A stretch of 64,000 nt of DNA, from NCBI GenBank assembly GCA_963854835.1, contig OY978530.1:36942139-37006138 (forward strand), read 5' to 3'. The notes beneath the pieces were generated by a model. It did not search any database, was not told the DNA's origin, and was given only the letters and a program-made list of their open reading frames with translations. This DNA comes from Megamerina dolium. Lineage: Eukaryota > Arthropoda > Insecta > Diptera > Megamerinidae. Position numbers and translations under genes: made by a program. The stretch's first letter is position 1. Every line of letters begins with the position of its first letter. Below, one piece after another: positions 1 through 11,404 of the stretch.

Positions 1-94
1 GCGAAGAACAGAGATTGCTGGCGAAGCATGTTATTTTCGGCCTAAATCGATATTCGGTTGTTATGGCCACATAAGTAAGTAAGTAAGTAAGTAA
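1..94 (+). mobile_element. 3' end of an RTE-type LINE with TAAG tail
   Basis: The first ~70 bases are the reverse complement of the 3' end of the minus-strand LINE at 38560-40058 (shared text around the 'gcgaagcatgttatttt' and 'atggccacataag' blocks). They end in about six copies of AAGT, the short tandem tail usual for RTE-clade LINEs. Only the 3' extremity lies in the window; the rest would be upstream. Certain as a shared repeat, likely as RTE. Confidence 0.75.
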
Positions 95-110
95 ACTCAA
101 TTTTAAATAA

Positions 111-1482
111 TTGCTTCACGCAATCAGCGTGAGTAACAACGATAGCAGCAGCAACATCAGCAACATATTACCAGGAGATAGGTCGACAAAAGATATCGAA
201 GATCCATTCAAAAGGAGCAACATATTTCCTCGCTCTCCAAAAGCGACGGAAACAACGGATATCACAATTGTAGAACACAAAACAGGTGATAAAACAGTGA
301 GCCAGTCATAATTCCATAAGCTAGGTGAACAAATAAGAAGCCTAGTTGATATGATGTAAGACGGAAAAAGACGCTCAATCCATCAGCCGATGAGAGATGC
401 AATAGATAGTATCAAGGCGTTGTACGAAGTATATGCCATAGAGCAAAAAGACGAGGAGGCAAAAAGAGTGATACGGAAAAACAATTGCACTCAAACGTCA
501 CCATGGGCTAGACAGGCCCCAGAAGAGAAGAGGAGGCAAGAAAATGAATATGAAACGCCCCCAATGAAGCGTCATACATTACAAACCAAGGCGAAAAATG
601 TACCAAGTCAGGTATCCCAGGTTAAATCACCAAATGCAGCAAGCAAGGTGACACCAGTGGTGGAAAATAAAACTAAGCAACAGGAGAAGAATACGAATGC
701 AAAGGCCGGTACAATACGGGCACAACCACAAAAAAAGTTGACGAAAGTACAAAAAAAGCAGAGAAAAGATATTGGAGTAAACGCGAAATCAGACGCACTC
801 ATCATAGCGGCTTCAGCATCCATCACGTGAGCAGATATGTTAAGAAAAATAAAAGGCGATGATGCTCTGAAATCCTTTGGAGAAAATGTAAGGACTGTGC
901 GACGGACAGCGAAAAATGAACTGCTCCTGGAACTAAAGCGAGCACCGGAACGGAGCATGGTAGAATTCCAGACGGCTGTAAAGGAATTGCTAGGCGACTC
1001 GGCGGAAGTTGTAGTAAAAACTCACTCCAGCACGATTCAACTAAAAGACCTTGATGAGGTAATAGCGGCAAAAGAGGTATGTGACGCTTTACATGCACAG
1101 TGTGACATTCGGCGACCGGATGAGTCAGAAGTCCGTAACAAGAAAATAGGGCAACAAGGTACCCAAACAGCTTACATCAGTCTACCAGTGGTGGACGCTG
1201 CAAAGGTACTAAAGCGCAGCGGATCCGGATAGGATGGGTTTTTTGCCGAGTACGTGATTGCATCTCACCAATAAGGTGCTTCAAGTGTTGGGGATATAAC
1301 CATCTAGCGCGAAACTGCAAAGAAGAGGTGGATCGCCTATGTGCAGGAAGTGCGGTCAGGAGGGTCACCTAGCTGCGGGCTGCAAAAACGCCCAGAAGTG
1401 CGCACTCTGTGGAGGTAATCATGCGGCTAGAAGTACGCGCTGTCCCGAACATCATAAGGCAATTAAGAAAGACAGTAAGTGA
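111..1482 (+). pseudogene. R1-clade LINE ORF1 (Gag-like), broken
   Basis: This is the nucleic-acid-binding ORF1 protein of a non-LTR retrotransposon. The readable frames are 390-830, 837-1232 and about 1255-1482. The last encodes three zinc-knuckle-like motifs (CFKCWGYNHLARNC, CRKCGQEGHLAAGC, then CALCGGNHAARSTRC), the triple arrangement seen in R1-clade ORF1. A Lys/Gln-rich stretch precedes a conserved block around residues 1-130 of the 837 frame. Frameshifts near 830 and 1220 break the gene. The last frame stops at 1480-1482, overlapping the start of ORF2 as in intact R1-type elements. No intact start was identified. Confidence 0.7.
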
Positions 1483-1960
1483 AGATTATTCAACTAAACC
1501 TGAACCACTTTACGACAGCACAAGATATTCTGCAGCGAACAGTAATTGAAAAACAGTTCGATCTTGCACTGCTGTGCGAGCAACACCACAATGTGAGCGG
1601 CTGTGAGTGGGTCAGCGACTCATCGGACAAAGCTGCAATATGGATAAAAAATAATAAGGTGTATCAGAGCAGAGCTGCAACTGCGCAATTCGGATTCACA
1701 TGAATTAAGATAGAGGGTATATACCTTTTTTCGTGCTACGCTCCACCAAGTATGGATATTCTCGACTTCGAACGGATGATAACAGATAGAACGCGACAAA
1801 CGTTAATTATAGTCGGCTATTTCAATGCTTGGTCTACAGTATGGGGTAGTAGATGTACGAACCGAAAGGGTCAGGTTCTCAGGGAAAGTATGACTTTACT
1901 AGACGTAGGACTTCTTAACGACGGACAACACACCTTCAATTGGCGCTCTTTTAGGTAGCT
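1479..1960 (+). pseudogene. R1-clade LINE ORF2, endonuclease fragment
   Basis: This is the start of the LINE ORF2, the apurinic-type endonuclease that nicks target DNA. The opening (KIIQLNLNHF...) is the typical first strand of the domain, LALLCEQHH carries the conserved catalytic Glu, and VGYFNAWSTVWGS is the GDFNAW box with Asp replaced by Tyr. A stop at 1701-1703 splits the frame. The ORF begins without an ATG (GTG at 1479), overlapping the ORF1 stop. Sequence breaks off near 1960 where an unrelated minus-strand remnant begins, so reverse transcriptase is absent. The copy cannot be functional. Confidence 0.72.
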
Positions 1961-2788
1961 TGCTAAGGAGTTTTCTGGATACGGTTTATAATAAAATCCC
2001 AATTATTTTTTGTACGGTTTAAGGTAAAATCCTTCCCCATTTCTATAGCCTCCATGGTGTTATTGTGAAGTTTCGCTTCTTATAGTTGTTCCTTAGATTT
2101 TCTAAATTCCTTGACTGTTTTCACAATTGTTGAACTTACGCTTTCAAGCCCGCCTATTGAACCAAGCGCAGTAAGTATTGGAATAATTGGTAAAAAACCC
2201 TTCTACTTTTGGAATAGGTATAATCCGAGGAATAGCATCAGTTGAATTAATGGTTTTCAATTCAGGAGCAAGTGTTTTTTTAGCAATTTTAATAGCTTCC
2301 TCAATACTATCAGGTTTAAGTTTTTTCAAAATTTTTGTAACTTTTTTTATTGCCGAAGTGAATATCCTTTTGTAATTTGCTGGAGTTCTTCTCTTCTTCT
2401 TGTTAGCTAAAACGCACTCCATTCCAAGTTTTGTTTTAGCTTTCATTGCGTTTGGTACTAACCAAGAGTTTGCGCGCTCTCCCAAACTACTGTCTTTAGA
2501 TGATATTCTCTCCCAATATCTTTCAGCTAGTATCTTATCTGCTATATAACATTTGACTAAGTCTTTCGTCTGTGAGTATGCAATATCGTCGTCTCTACAA
2601 GCGGCGTCTAGTGAGTTAACACTTCGATCACCTCATTTTAGACGTTCTTTCAATTTGGTTCCCGGTCCACAAAATTGATACCCAGGCAAAGGTAGCTCGA
2701 TTGGTAAAGAGTTTATAACGTTATTAAGTAGTCCACGTCCACTAACTGATTGATTACAACTAATTCGTTTTGAATATTTAACAACCAT
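1955..2788 (-). pseudogene. PLA2-like domain protein remnant of a Polinton/adintovirus-like element
   Basis: Read on the minus strand from the ATG at 2788, the frame contains a phospholipase-A2 calcium loop (PGYQFCGPGT) followed by LDAACRDDD, the position of the catalytic helix, where the usual His of the HD pair is Asp. These PLA2-like domains are known from parvovirus capsid proteins and from some Polinton/adintovirus-type mobile DNA viruses. An in-frame TGA follows the calcium loop. Downstream is a Lys-rich stretch (ANKKKRRTPANYKR), then RIIPIP and a Gly-containing segment up to about 1955, with a further stop. The divergent ATPase remnant next door supports the Polinton-like assignment. 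It is a dead, old copy; the family identity is inferred. Confidence 0.6.
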
Positions 2789-2918
2789 TATATTAATTTT
2801 GTAATCATATGTATAAAAACGATGACGTTTATCGATGGACTGAAAAATATATAGAGCTTATATATTTAAATGTTGTAAAACAAGTGTTATCATAACAGTT
2901 ATAGTGATTGTTGTGAAG
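2789..2918. other. Intergenic region between two divergent viral-type remnants
   Basis: This 130-bp AT-rich spacer separates two divergently oriented reading frames (PLA2-like to the left, ATPase-like to the right). The layout suggests a shared bidirectional promoter in the ancestral element, but no core promoter motif is clear enough to call. Confidence 0.3.
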
Positions 2919-3117
2919 ATGGGTTTCATAAAACAACAAAGAAATATTGTTGTAAAAAATCTCGACTTTAAAGTAACAGGAAATTCTGAAAACAAATCAG
3001 ACATAGCTCATTGTTTCCAAACACTATAAGAGCATTAATACCATAGTTGGGCCATCAAATTGTGGAAAGAAAAACGTCATGCTGAGTTTAATAGAAAGTG
3101 CAAATTGGTTAAAATTT
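2919..3117 (+). pseudogene. Packaging-ATPase N-terminal fragment, Polinton/adintovirus-like
   Basis: From the ATG at 2919 the frame runs about 35 codons to a stop. Shifting frame gives TIVGPSNCGKKNVMLSLIES at about 3040-3099, a Walker A P-loop in which the Thr/Ser after Gly-Lys is Lys. This resembles the FtsK/HerA-type packaging ATPase of Polinton-like elements. The similarity ends abruptly where a run of TTAGG-like motifs begins (about 3117). It is divergent from the PLA2-like remnant, an arrangement consistent with one parent element. It is frameshifted and truncated, hence non-functional. Confidence 0.55.
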
Positions 3118-4130
3118 AGGTTAGGTTAGGTAAGGTTAGTGTGGCACATAGGCCAGATAGAGGCCCAATGTGATACCACGAGGATATTCCATTTACCCAT
3201 TCACTCGTTTAACCAACCTGAGTTTTTAATGAATTCTAGGAGGTTGTTAATCTCACCTGTGATATTTCTACTAGGTAATTCATTTGATAAGCAGATAAGA
3301 GACGGTCTCAAACACCTCCTCATCTCTGCATTTTCTGCAAAAGTCGTGTGCGAGATGGCCTAGACCCAATCTTGCAGCGTGTGAACCTATGAGGCAGTGG
3401 CAAGCGACCACTCCCACATAGGTCGAAATGTGTAATCTATTTAGATTAGGAAGCTTACGTGTGCATTTCCCACTGATTTTAGGCCACAGCAATTTCGCCG
3501 TCCTACAGAAGGGTGTGTCCGTCCATCCAGAAGAATGTTATGTTGCTCTGCAATCTTATCGAGAGATCTGCGGCAGTCAAGAATGGTCTTAGATTTAACG
3601 AGAACGAAGTTCAAGGATTTGGTAGCAACTTGGCTGTCACTTAAGATACAAATGTCTCTGCGAGAGACAGTGTTCTGCTTGACTCAAGTGAGTGCAGTAT
3701 TAATAACTTTTACTTGTGCCTGAAACACACTATAAGAGTATTGGCCTTATAACTGTTTTGTAAATCTAGTACACAATTTTAGGTTGCATTCCCCACCTTT
3801 TTCCTATTGCCCTTCTACAGGCATAGAGTGCAGTGCTGGGTTTTTCAACCCTATTGATATTATTTTTCTTTCAATTTAATTTTCGGTCTAGAACTATACC
3901 TAGATATCGAGTTTCTTCTTTCAACATTAACGGGACCCCATTTAAACTGGCGGCGTTTAAGGGTGGCATTTTGTCCTCAGTGGAGAACAAAATAAGATCC
4001 ATTTTCTGTGGGTTTGCATTAAAGCTGCTGTCCCTAGCCCATCTTGATAGGGTCTTACGATTTAATTGAATTATGTCTCTTAGGACTCCCGGATATTTTC
4101 CAATTACCAAAACAACAACGTCATCATCAC
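3118..4130 (-). pseudogene. LOA-type LINE remnant: RT C-terminal part and RNase H
   Basis: On the minus strand, the fragment starts near 4130 at the second half of a YADD box (DDVVVLVIGKYPG). It continues through the RT thumb (ARDSSFNANPQKMDLILFS, RYLGIVLDRKLN). Between about 3750 and 3490 an RNase H-like segment appears (ILSDSQVATKSL, IAEQHNILLDGR), then a Cys-His tail (GSHAARLGLGHLAHDFCRKC). RNase H after RT marks the I/LOA groups. Stops and shifts occur throughout. The 3' end runs into 'ttaggttaggtaaggttag' at 3117-3138, the probable element tail. The 5' part is missing. Confidence 0.65.
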
Positions 4131-4147
4131 GTCATTATGTCACCAAC

Positions 4148-4976
4148 GGCATCGCATCGCCAAAAACGAGGTCATTGAATTCAAAGTTGGCAATGTCTGT
4201 ATCGGCAAGTCCTCTTCCCATTTCTCCTGTGTCTTCTGATCGAATTTTCTGGTAGCAAGATGAATTAGTAATCCATCTAAAATTTGTTCAGGTGTTGCCA
4301 AGGTATAAAGTGCACGAAGATGTGAATTGAATTTGTCGCTCAATTCTCGCAAGCCACTAGCAGAACTTCTATCAACAGTTTTAAGGCCGAAAATCGCCTT
4401 AATGTGTGCCTGAAAAACAAGTAATTTATTATCAAATCGATTCTGTAGTAGAGCCACGGCTTTGTCATAATTCTCATCAACTGGCTCAAGTGAGCAAATG
4501 GTTTCTAATGCGGCTCCTTGCAAACTAGCGCGCAGATGTTGAAGTTTTTCAACTTTGCTCAATTCTAAGTCCTTGTCAATAACACTGCTGAACATGGCGA
4601 AGAAATTAGGCCAATCGATGTATGCTCCACTGAATTTCGGTATTTTCAACTCGGGAAGTCGAGATTTTCGTAACGATGAAAATAATGTGGACGGTGATTC
4701 ATCCAATGCGAAATGCCTAGCGGTGGATGAGTGCCTTACATTTGTCCTTCGATGTAAATTGAGCTCGCGTGACAGCTTTGCCTTGACTTCTAGGTACATG
4801 TCGAAAAATTCTGCTCGGCCTGTTCCATCCAGTTCGCGTGGATCAACTTCTTCGAGAATCGACTGCACGCGATCAAAGCTATCGTGCATGCTCTCAACGT
4901 ACTCCACGTGGACAAAAAGTTCGGCTTCATCGAGCTCACCAAGACGCTGCACCGACAAAGTTTTATTTAGTGCCAT
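4148..4976 (-). pseudogene. BEL/Pao copy A: Gag N-terminal part
   Basis: This is an open 277-codon frame starting at 4976 (MALNKTLSVQRL...), the N-terminal Gag region of a BEL/Pao LTR retrotransposon. It is nearly identical to the Gag of copy B at 10028-10763, with a few base differences (for example codons for Val versus Ala at the EEVDP/EEADP site). Similarity stops at about 4148, where the LOA remnant begins, so everything after roughly residue 277 (knuckles, protease, RT, integrase) is gone. It keeps its own leader, primer-binding site and 5' LTR to the right. The truncated frame could still be translated but lacks the nucleic-acid-binding end. Confidence 0.85.
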
Positions 4977-5267
4977 TAGTTGATGTTTAATCGATGCACA
5001 TTTCCTTTTGTTAAATGAAATTTAATCTGAGCTATTAATCGTTACATCTGCTGATGTGCCTTTTTTCGATTTGTTGCCTTTTGGCTATATGTATGTAAAT
5101 AGGAGTAACCGTATTATCACCAGTTACCTCCGTTATGTGCTTATATATTGTCGCAACAAAATTGATTTATTTTAAGTTTTATTAACTTCGAATTTGCGAA
5201 AAAATTAAACGAAAATGTGGTTTAGTTAAAACTCAAATAGTTATAACGCGAAATGACTTCTAACCCG
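4977..5267 (-). other. BEL copy A leader (5' untranslated)
   Basis: These 291 bases lie between the primer-binding site and the Gag ATG. They are AT-rich and contain no open frame or other feature I can support. The matching leader of copy B has been deleted. Confidence 0.7.
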
Positions 5268-5285
5268 ATCACGTCGGGGTCACCA
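5268..5285 (-). other. Primer-binding site, tRNA-Trp type
   Basis: On the minus strand the 18 bases read TGGTGACCCCGACGTGAT, exactly complementary to the 3' end of eukaryotic tRNA-Trp including its CCA. Two bases separate it from the LTR terminus. This is the (-) strand primer site for reverse transcription of copy A. Confidence 0.85.
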
Positions 5286-5287
5286 AA

Positions 5288-5692
5288 TGTTTCGAGGAAG
5301 AGCTGATTTGCTCCACCTATTTGCAAAATTGAAAATTAAAACTCTTAAAAAAGTTTGTCAACTTTATTGATTCGTGGTCGCAGTAGAAGTGAAGTTAACA
5401 GTTGTAGAATATTAAAGTTAGGCTATGCTTATGAATATATGTACATAAGAATGAGATAATGAAAGAAATAGGTAAAATTTTAGTCAACTGCAATGAGAGA
5501 GTTTACAGTTGCATGTATGATCACTAAATTCAGAGAGAATAAGAGAATTACAGTTTCGTATATGATCTCGAGATTTAGTACATTCCAATATAAAATGATA
5601 GTTTTTTATATGATCATGAAAGTAAGCTCTGCGAGTCCCGAAATAGAAATAGTGCTGCGAGTCCCGATATAAAATTAGTGCTGCTGCGAACA
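5288..5692 (-). repeat. BEL LTR shared by copies A and B (405 bp)
   Basis: In element sense the LTR begins TGTTCGCAGC at 5692 and ends CGAAACA at 5288, giving TG...CA termini. To the left lies a primer-binding site (so it is the 5' LTR of copy A). To the right lies a polypurine tract (so it is also the 3' LTR of copy B). A partial second copy sits at 10768-11071. Confidence 0.88.
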
Positions 5693-8600
5693 TTCTCCCC
5701 ACGTTGGAAGGTGTAGGCTTTCAACCGATTCATTCTCAATAGGAAACACAGCAATTTTCCCCACAGCTCGCTTAACAAGTCCATTGGCAGTGCGAATAAT
5801 TGCAACACGAGCCACGCCATCGGAGCCATAAATTAAAGTCTCTACACGCCCTAGTCGCCATTTCAGTGATGGTAGGTTTTCGTCTTTTAAAATGACCATA
5901 TTTCCAGCTTGAATACCGCCATTTGATTTTTGCCACTTGACTCGCTCTTGCAGAAGTGAGAGGTATGAGCTGCTCCACTTTTTCCAAAACACTTGCTGCA
6001 TATGACAAATGCGCTGCCATTGGTTTAAACGACTGATATCGAGACTGGTGACGTCTGGTTCAACGAAAGATGTAGATGGCGCACCTATGAGGAAATGAGC
6101 AGGTGTCAGCACGTCCAAATCATCTGGATTCTCTGAAATTGGACAAAGTGGGCGAGAATTAATTATCGCTCCGATTTGACACACAAGAGTGCGAAGCTCT
6201 TCAAATGTTAGAATTGAGAGACCAACGATACGTAGAAAGTGGAATTTCGCTGACTTAACCGCTGCCTCCCATAATCCACCAAAGTGTGGTGAACGAGGCG
6301 GAATGAATCTCCATGCGATGCCTTCTGAGATGCATTGATTGCTGATTTCAGTGTTATGAGAATTGCTTAAAATCAATTGCCTTAAATCTTGCATCTCGTT
6401 TTTAGCTCCGACAAAGTTCGTTGCATTATCAGACCAAATGGTGTGTGGCTTGCCTCTTGTGCAAATAAAGCATTTTAGAGCTGCTAAAAATGATGATGTG
6501 GAAAGGTCTTGAACAAGTTCCAGATGACAAGCCTTCGTGCTGAAGCAAACGAAAATGCTTATGTAGCATTTGATAGGTGGCCTAGTCCGAACTTCTGACT
6601 TATAGTAGAATGGCCCGCAATAGTCAATACCAGTGGTGAAAAAGGCTCTGTTTGCTTGTACTCTGTCGGATGGTAGGCTACCCATAATATGCTTGTAAAT
6701 TTTTGGTTTCAAACGAAAACATCGAATGCATTTGTTTATAACACTGGCAACAGTCTTTCAACCACCAATTGGCCAATATTGCTGTCGAATCGACGCTAGT
6801 ACGCTCTGTGGTCCTGCATGTAGATATTTACGATGAAGGTAGTCAATTATTGCGTTAGTGACTGGATGATGCTTTGGCAATAGAAGTGGATGTTTTGCTT
6901 CAAAGTCCAACAATGAGTTTTGCAAGCGCCCTCCAACGCGAAGTAGCCCGAATGAGTCGAAAAATGGATTTAATGAGCGTAGTTTGCTTGACGAGTTAAG
7001 TTTCTTATCAAACCGTAGCGCTTTGAGCTCAGCTGCAAAATGAAGTTGTTGAATGTGACGAATTAGTAGGTGTGTACCCCTTTTGATGTTCAGTGGAGTC
7101 AGCGATTGGGTATCAACGTGAGTACTGCGCGGTTGGCAAAAATGGTAAACGTATGCAAAGATGAGCTGCAACTTGTGAAAGGAGTTGTGGTATTTGCAAT
7201 CGAGCGTTATGTCGCGTAGTTGAGAAGTAATTAAAACCTTCCATCGCCGTTCGGGTAAAACCGTTAAAAAATCGATTCTATTCGGCCAATCTGAGTGATC
7301 TTTTGATAAAAATGGTGGACCATTGTTCCAAAGTTTAGAATTTAGTAGTTCATTCGGAGTGCATCCCCTCGAAAGGATGTCGGCCGGGTTCAAAGAAGTA
7401 GGCACATGATGCCAAGTCATACCTTGAGTTAGTGTTTGAATCTGTATATATATATTATTATATTTGATATAAAAATATTGAAATTTGATGGTTGTTCGCG
7501 AAGCCAAGATAGAGTGACCATTGAGTCTAACCAGCAGTGAACGGTGTGAGGATGTGGAAAATCTTGCGATATGGATGCTACCAATTCCGCAAGCAATAAC
7601 GCTGCAGACAATTCCAATTTAGCTATGGTTAAACTCTTCAGAGGCGAGACTCTCGACTTTGCACAAAGTAAGCATGATTTTAAGAAACCATCACACTCCG
7701 AACGAATGTAGACGCAAACACCAAACGCAGCCAAACTTGCGTCGCAGAAAGCATGAATCTCCCAACTGGAATGAGGTGTCAATACCAAACGAGGAAATTT
7801 AAAACTGCTCACTAAACCATACTGAGCACAAATGTCAGTCCAGCTAGCTAGCAACGACTGAGGCAAACTTTCGTCCCATTGCAGTTTTTCCTTCCAAAGG
7901 GTTTGTAGAAGAATTTTTGCTTTCGTAATAACTGGCGAAAAAAGTCCAAGCGGATCATAAAATTTAGCAATATGTGAAAGTATCATACGCTTTGTTGCGC
8001 GTGCGTTATGTGCGATAGGCGAAAAAGAGACAAAGAAATTATCTGTGTTAGGGTCCCAGACGAGGCCAAGAGTCTTCGTTACATAAGTTCCATCATGGAA
8101 TTTGAGCATACTCTCACGTTCTGAGTCAACAATGCCTTGAAGCGTACTAGTCCCGTTTGAGCACCACTTACGAATGTTGAATCCTCCACGCTGAAGTAAA
8201 CCTTTAACCTGACGTCTGATCTCAACCACTTCCTCTATAGTATCTCCGCCTGAAATGAGATCGTCAACATAAAAATCTCTTCTCACGATTTTTGCGCCTA
8301 TTGGAAATGACTCTTCTTCATCGTACGAAAGTTGATGCATAGCACGAATTGCCAAAAAGGCGGCAGATTTCGTACCATATGTTACAGTGTCCAACTTGTA
8401 TACCTTTATCTCATCGAGTGGATGCTCACGCCATAATATACATTGAAGATATTCGTCTGGAGATATCACACGTACACACCGGTACATTTTACATATGTCT
8501 CCGCAAAGAGCGAATTTACGAAAGCGAAATTGTGAAAGAGTTTTGAACAATTTTGGCTGAATAGTTGGGCCCGCTAACAAAACGTCATTTAGCGAGTAGC

Positions 8601-10763
8601 CCGTTGTTGTTTTTGCGGAGCTATCGAATACGACGCGAAGCTTAATCGTTGTGCTGTCAATCTTTTGCACGCAGTGGTGTGGTAGAAAATAAGTTGTTGT
8701 TGTGGCTTGTGGTTTTGCCAGTGACACATGGTGCAGCGATGCATACTCATTCATAATGGAAATATATTGATTTTTCAAATCATGATTATTTTCCAATTTT
8801 CGCTCTAAGTTTTTAAATCTTCGAAGAGCACGATTATGTGAGTCGCCAAGAGCGCTCAAGTTTCTTTTTGCAGGCAAACGTACCGAATACTCTCCTGAAG
8901 CTAAACGAGTGAAATTTTCTTTGAAATGCTGCTCACACCAATCGTCTTCTTCAGAAGATGGAGGAGCAGAGTCGAAACAGTTCTCTATTTCCCAAAATCT
9001 TTTAACAATATCGTTTAGCGGATTGTTGTTTTGTTGTTGTTCAGATACGTTTTTGGTGCAAGCTGCGAGTGACGATGATTGTCTGGTGGTGTATGAAACA
9101 CCTCCAGACACAACCCAACCCAGTCGAGTTTTTTGTAACATTGGCAAATTACTAGCAATGCGAATTTGGCCAACACACATCAAATCAAAAAATAAACCTG
9201 CGCCAATAAGCAAATCAATGCGCTGTGGTTTGAAGAATAGTGGATCTGCAAGAGTAATATTTGATGGTATCTTCCATTCCGAAGTAAGGTTGAAGTTAGG
9301 TTGATAATCTGTTATGCTGGGTGTGACCACAGCAGCGAACGAAGTGTTGTAGCTTTTATCTTGCGATTGTGCGAAAACGTCAATCTCCTTGTCGGCAACG
9401 AAGTTGGATTCGCCAATACCGGAGATCAAAATTGTTGATTTTTTGAATGGAAGTTGCAACAGATTTGCCAAGCGAGTAGTTACGAAATTTATTTGAGATG
9501 CTGAGTCGAGAATAGCGCGGCATGGAACGAAGATGCCTGAACGATTTTTTACTAAAATCCTTGCTGTAGCTAGCAATACATTACTATTGCCGATAGATTT
9601 CGAAGCTTGAGATATTGAACTTGAAGTTAACGATGAAATGAGTGTTTGTTGTGACGAGGTTGTAGCTTCAATTTCTTGTGGATTTGAAGACGACGAAATT
9701 GGGTTCATGTGAAGAAGAGAATTGTGTTTGGCTGAGCAATGACGACAATGCCCAGACTTACATTGTTGTAGGGTATGGCCTTTGCGCAGACAATTTAAAC
9801 AAAGTTGAAGCCGCTTAGCTTTCTTGTAGCGCAAATTCGGCGATAAATTTATGAATTTTATACAATTATTTATATAATGGTCTTTCGAATCGCAAAATAC
9901 GCAAAAGCTAGAGGAACTTGAAGATGCTACCAAAACGTTTCTAATGCCTTTATTGGTATTCGAATTTTTGCCCACCTGACTGCTAGGTGTTTGCGTTACC
10001 TTAGCACTTTCCAAATTTTCCACCATGCGGCATCGCATCGCCAAAAACGAGGTCATTGAATTCAAAGTTGGCAATGTCTGTATCGGCAAGTCCTCTTCCC
10101 ATTTCTCCTGTGTCTTCTGATCGAATTTTCTGGTAGCAAGATGAATTAGTAATCCATCTAAAATTTGTTCAGGTGTTGCCAAGGTATAAAGTGCACGAAG
10201 ATGTGAATTGAATTTGTCGCTCAATTCTCGCAAGCCACTAGCAGAACTTCTATCAACAGTTTTAAGGCCGAAAATCGCCTTAATGTGTGCCTGAAAAACA
10301 AGTAATTTATTATCAAATCGATTCTGTAGTAGAGCCACGGCTTTGTCATAATTCTCATCAACTGGCTCAAGTGAGCAAATGGTTTCTAATGCGGCTCCTT
10401 GCAAACTAGCGCGCAGATGTTGAAGTTTTTCAACTTTGCTCAATTCTAAGTCCTTGTCAATAACACTGCTGAACATGGCGAAGAAATTAGGCCAATCGAT
10501 GTATGCTCCACTGAATTTCGGTATTTTCAACTCGGGAAGTCGAGATTTTCGTAACGATGAAAATAATGTGGACGGTGATTCATCCAATGCGAAATGCCTA
10601 GCGGTGGATGAGTGCCTTACATTTGTCCTTCGATGTAAATTGAGCTCGCGTGACAGCTTTGCCTTGACTTCTAGGTACATGTCGAAAAATTCTGCTCGGC
10701 CTGTTCCATCCAGTTCGCGTGGATCAGCTTCTTCGAGAATCGACTGCACGCGATCAAAGCTAG
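5675..10763 (-). pseudogene. BEL/Pao copy B Gag-Pol polyprotein, broken twice
   Basis: In order on the minus strand: Gag (10763 down), three knuckle-like motifs (FCVFCDSKDH..., LCLNCLRKGH..., CRHCSAKHN), aspartic protease (CRAILDSASQINF), reverse transcriptase (ALCGDICKMYR, FYVDDLISG intact), RNase H (HAFCDASLAAF) and integrase (GIDYCGPF, WSDNATNFVGA, GGLWEAAVK carrying the D,D,E residues). One frame of 1106 codons runs 10749-7429. It is broken by a short AT-rich insertion or replacement at about 7440-7490 just after RNase H, and integrase is interrupted by one TGA at 6758-6760. The first ~36 Gag codons, leader and primer site were lost in a deletion joining Gag to the 5' LTR at about 10765. 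The last codons overlap the polypurine tract. Confidence 0.9.
5693..5702 (-). other. Polypurine tract of BEL copy B
   Basis: On the minus strand GTGGGGAGAA abuts the TGTTCG start of the LTR, the position of the plus-strand primer. It lies inside the last codons of the polyprotein, which terminates within the LTR at 5675. Confidence 0.8.
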
Positions 10764-10767
10764 ACGC

Positions 10768-11071
10768 TAGAAGTTAACATTTGTAGAATATTAAAGTTAG
10801 GCTATGCTTATGATTATATGTACATAAGAATGAGATAATGAAAGAAATAGGTAAAATTTTAGTCAACTGCAATGAGAGAGTTTACAGTTGCATGTATGAT
10901 CACTAAATTCAGAGAGAATAAGAGAATTACAGTTTCGTATATGATCTCGAGATTTAGTACATTCCAATATAAAATGATAGTTTATTATATGATCATGAAA
11001 GTTGGCTCTGCGAGTCCCGAAATAGAAATAGTGCTGCGAGTCCCGATATAAAATTAGTGCTGCTGCGAACA
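10768..11071 (-). repeat. Partial 5' LTR of BEL copy B
   Basis: This matches about 300 bp of the 405-bp LTR at 5288-5692, with the TG terminus kept at 11071. The inner ~100 bp, together with primer site, leader and Gag start, is missing through a deletion at about 10765. Confidence 0.85.
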
Positions 11072-11404
11072 GTTATATTTCGAACCATTTGGGCAATTTA
11101 ATTTCAATCGATCTCAATCAATACCCCATTCAACGAGTTCTTAAAATACGAATCAGTATACATTGAGTTTGGATTACTGTGCCTTAAATACGCTCACACA
11201 GATACCCCAAGAAGCTATATACAAATTCGAATCGAATATTTATCCCTTTATTCTGCTATATATTTGCATCTACCTCAAGCATTCGCTTTGTTGTTTCCCT
11301 TCGGGTAATCTGATACTTCGAAAGATTCAATCCAAGACATTTCTTGGAAACCCGATTTACTTGATTTACATTTATTGCTAGTTTCTTCTACGTGTACATT
11401 TAAC
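11072..11404 (+). other. BEL copy C leader; 5' LTR missing
   Basis: This sequence lies between the outer end of copy B's LTR and the Gag ATG of copy C. It has no primer-binding site or LTR, so copy C has lost its 5' end, probably at the junction with the A/B composite at 11071. No other feature is evident. Confidence 0.55.

Noticed and set aside
3117..3138. TTAGG-like repeats, possible telomeric sequence
   Set aside because: Only three to four imperfect units; dipterans lack TTAGG telomeres. They sit at the 3' end of a LOA-type LINE and are more likely its tail.
4555..4983. Plus-strand ORFs opposite BEL gag (also at 10436 and others)
   Set aside because: They are antisense shadows of the minus-strand Gag with no recognisable protein features.
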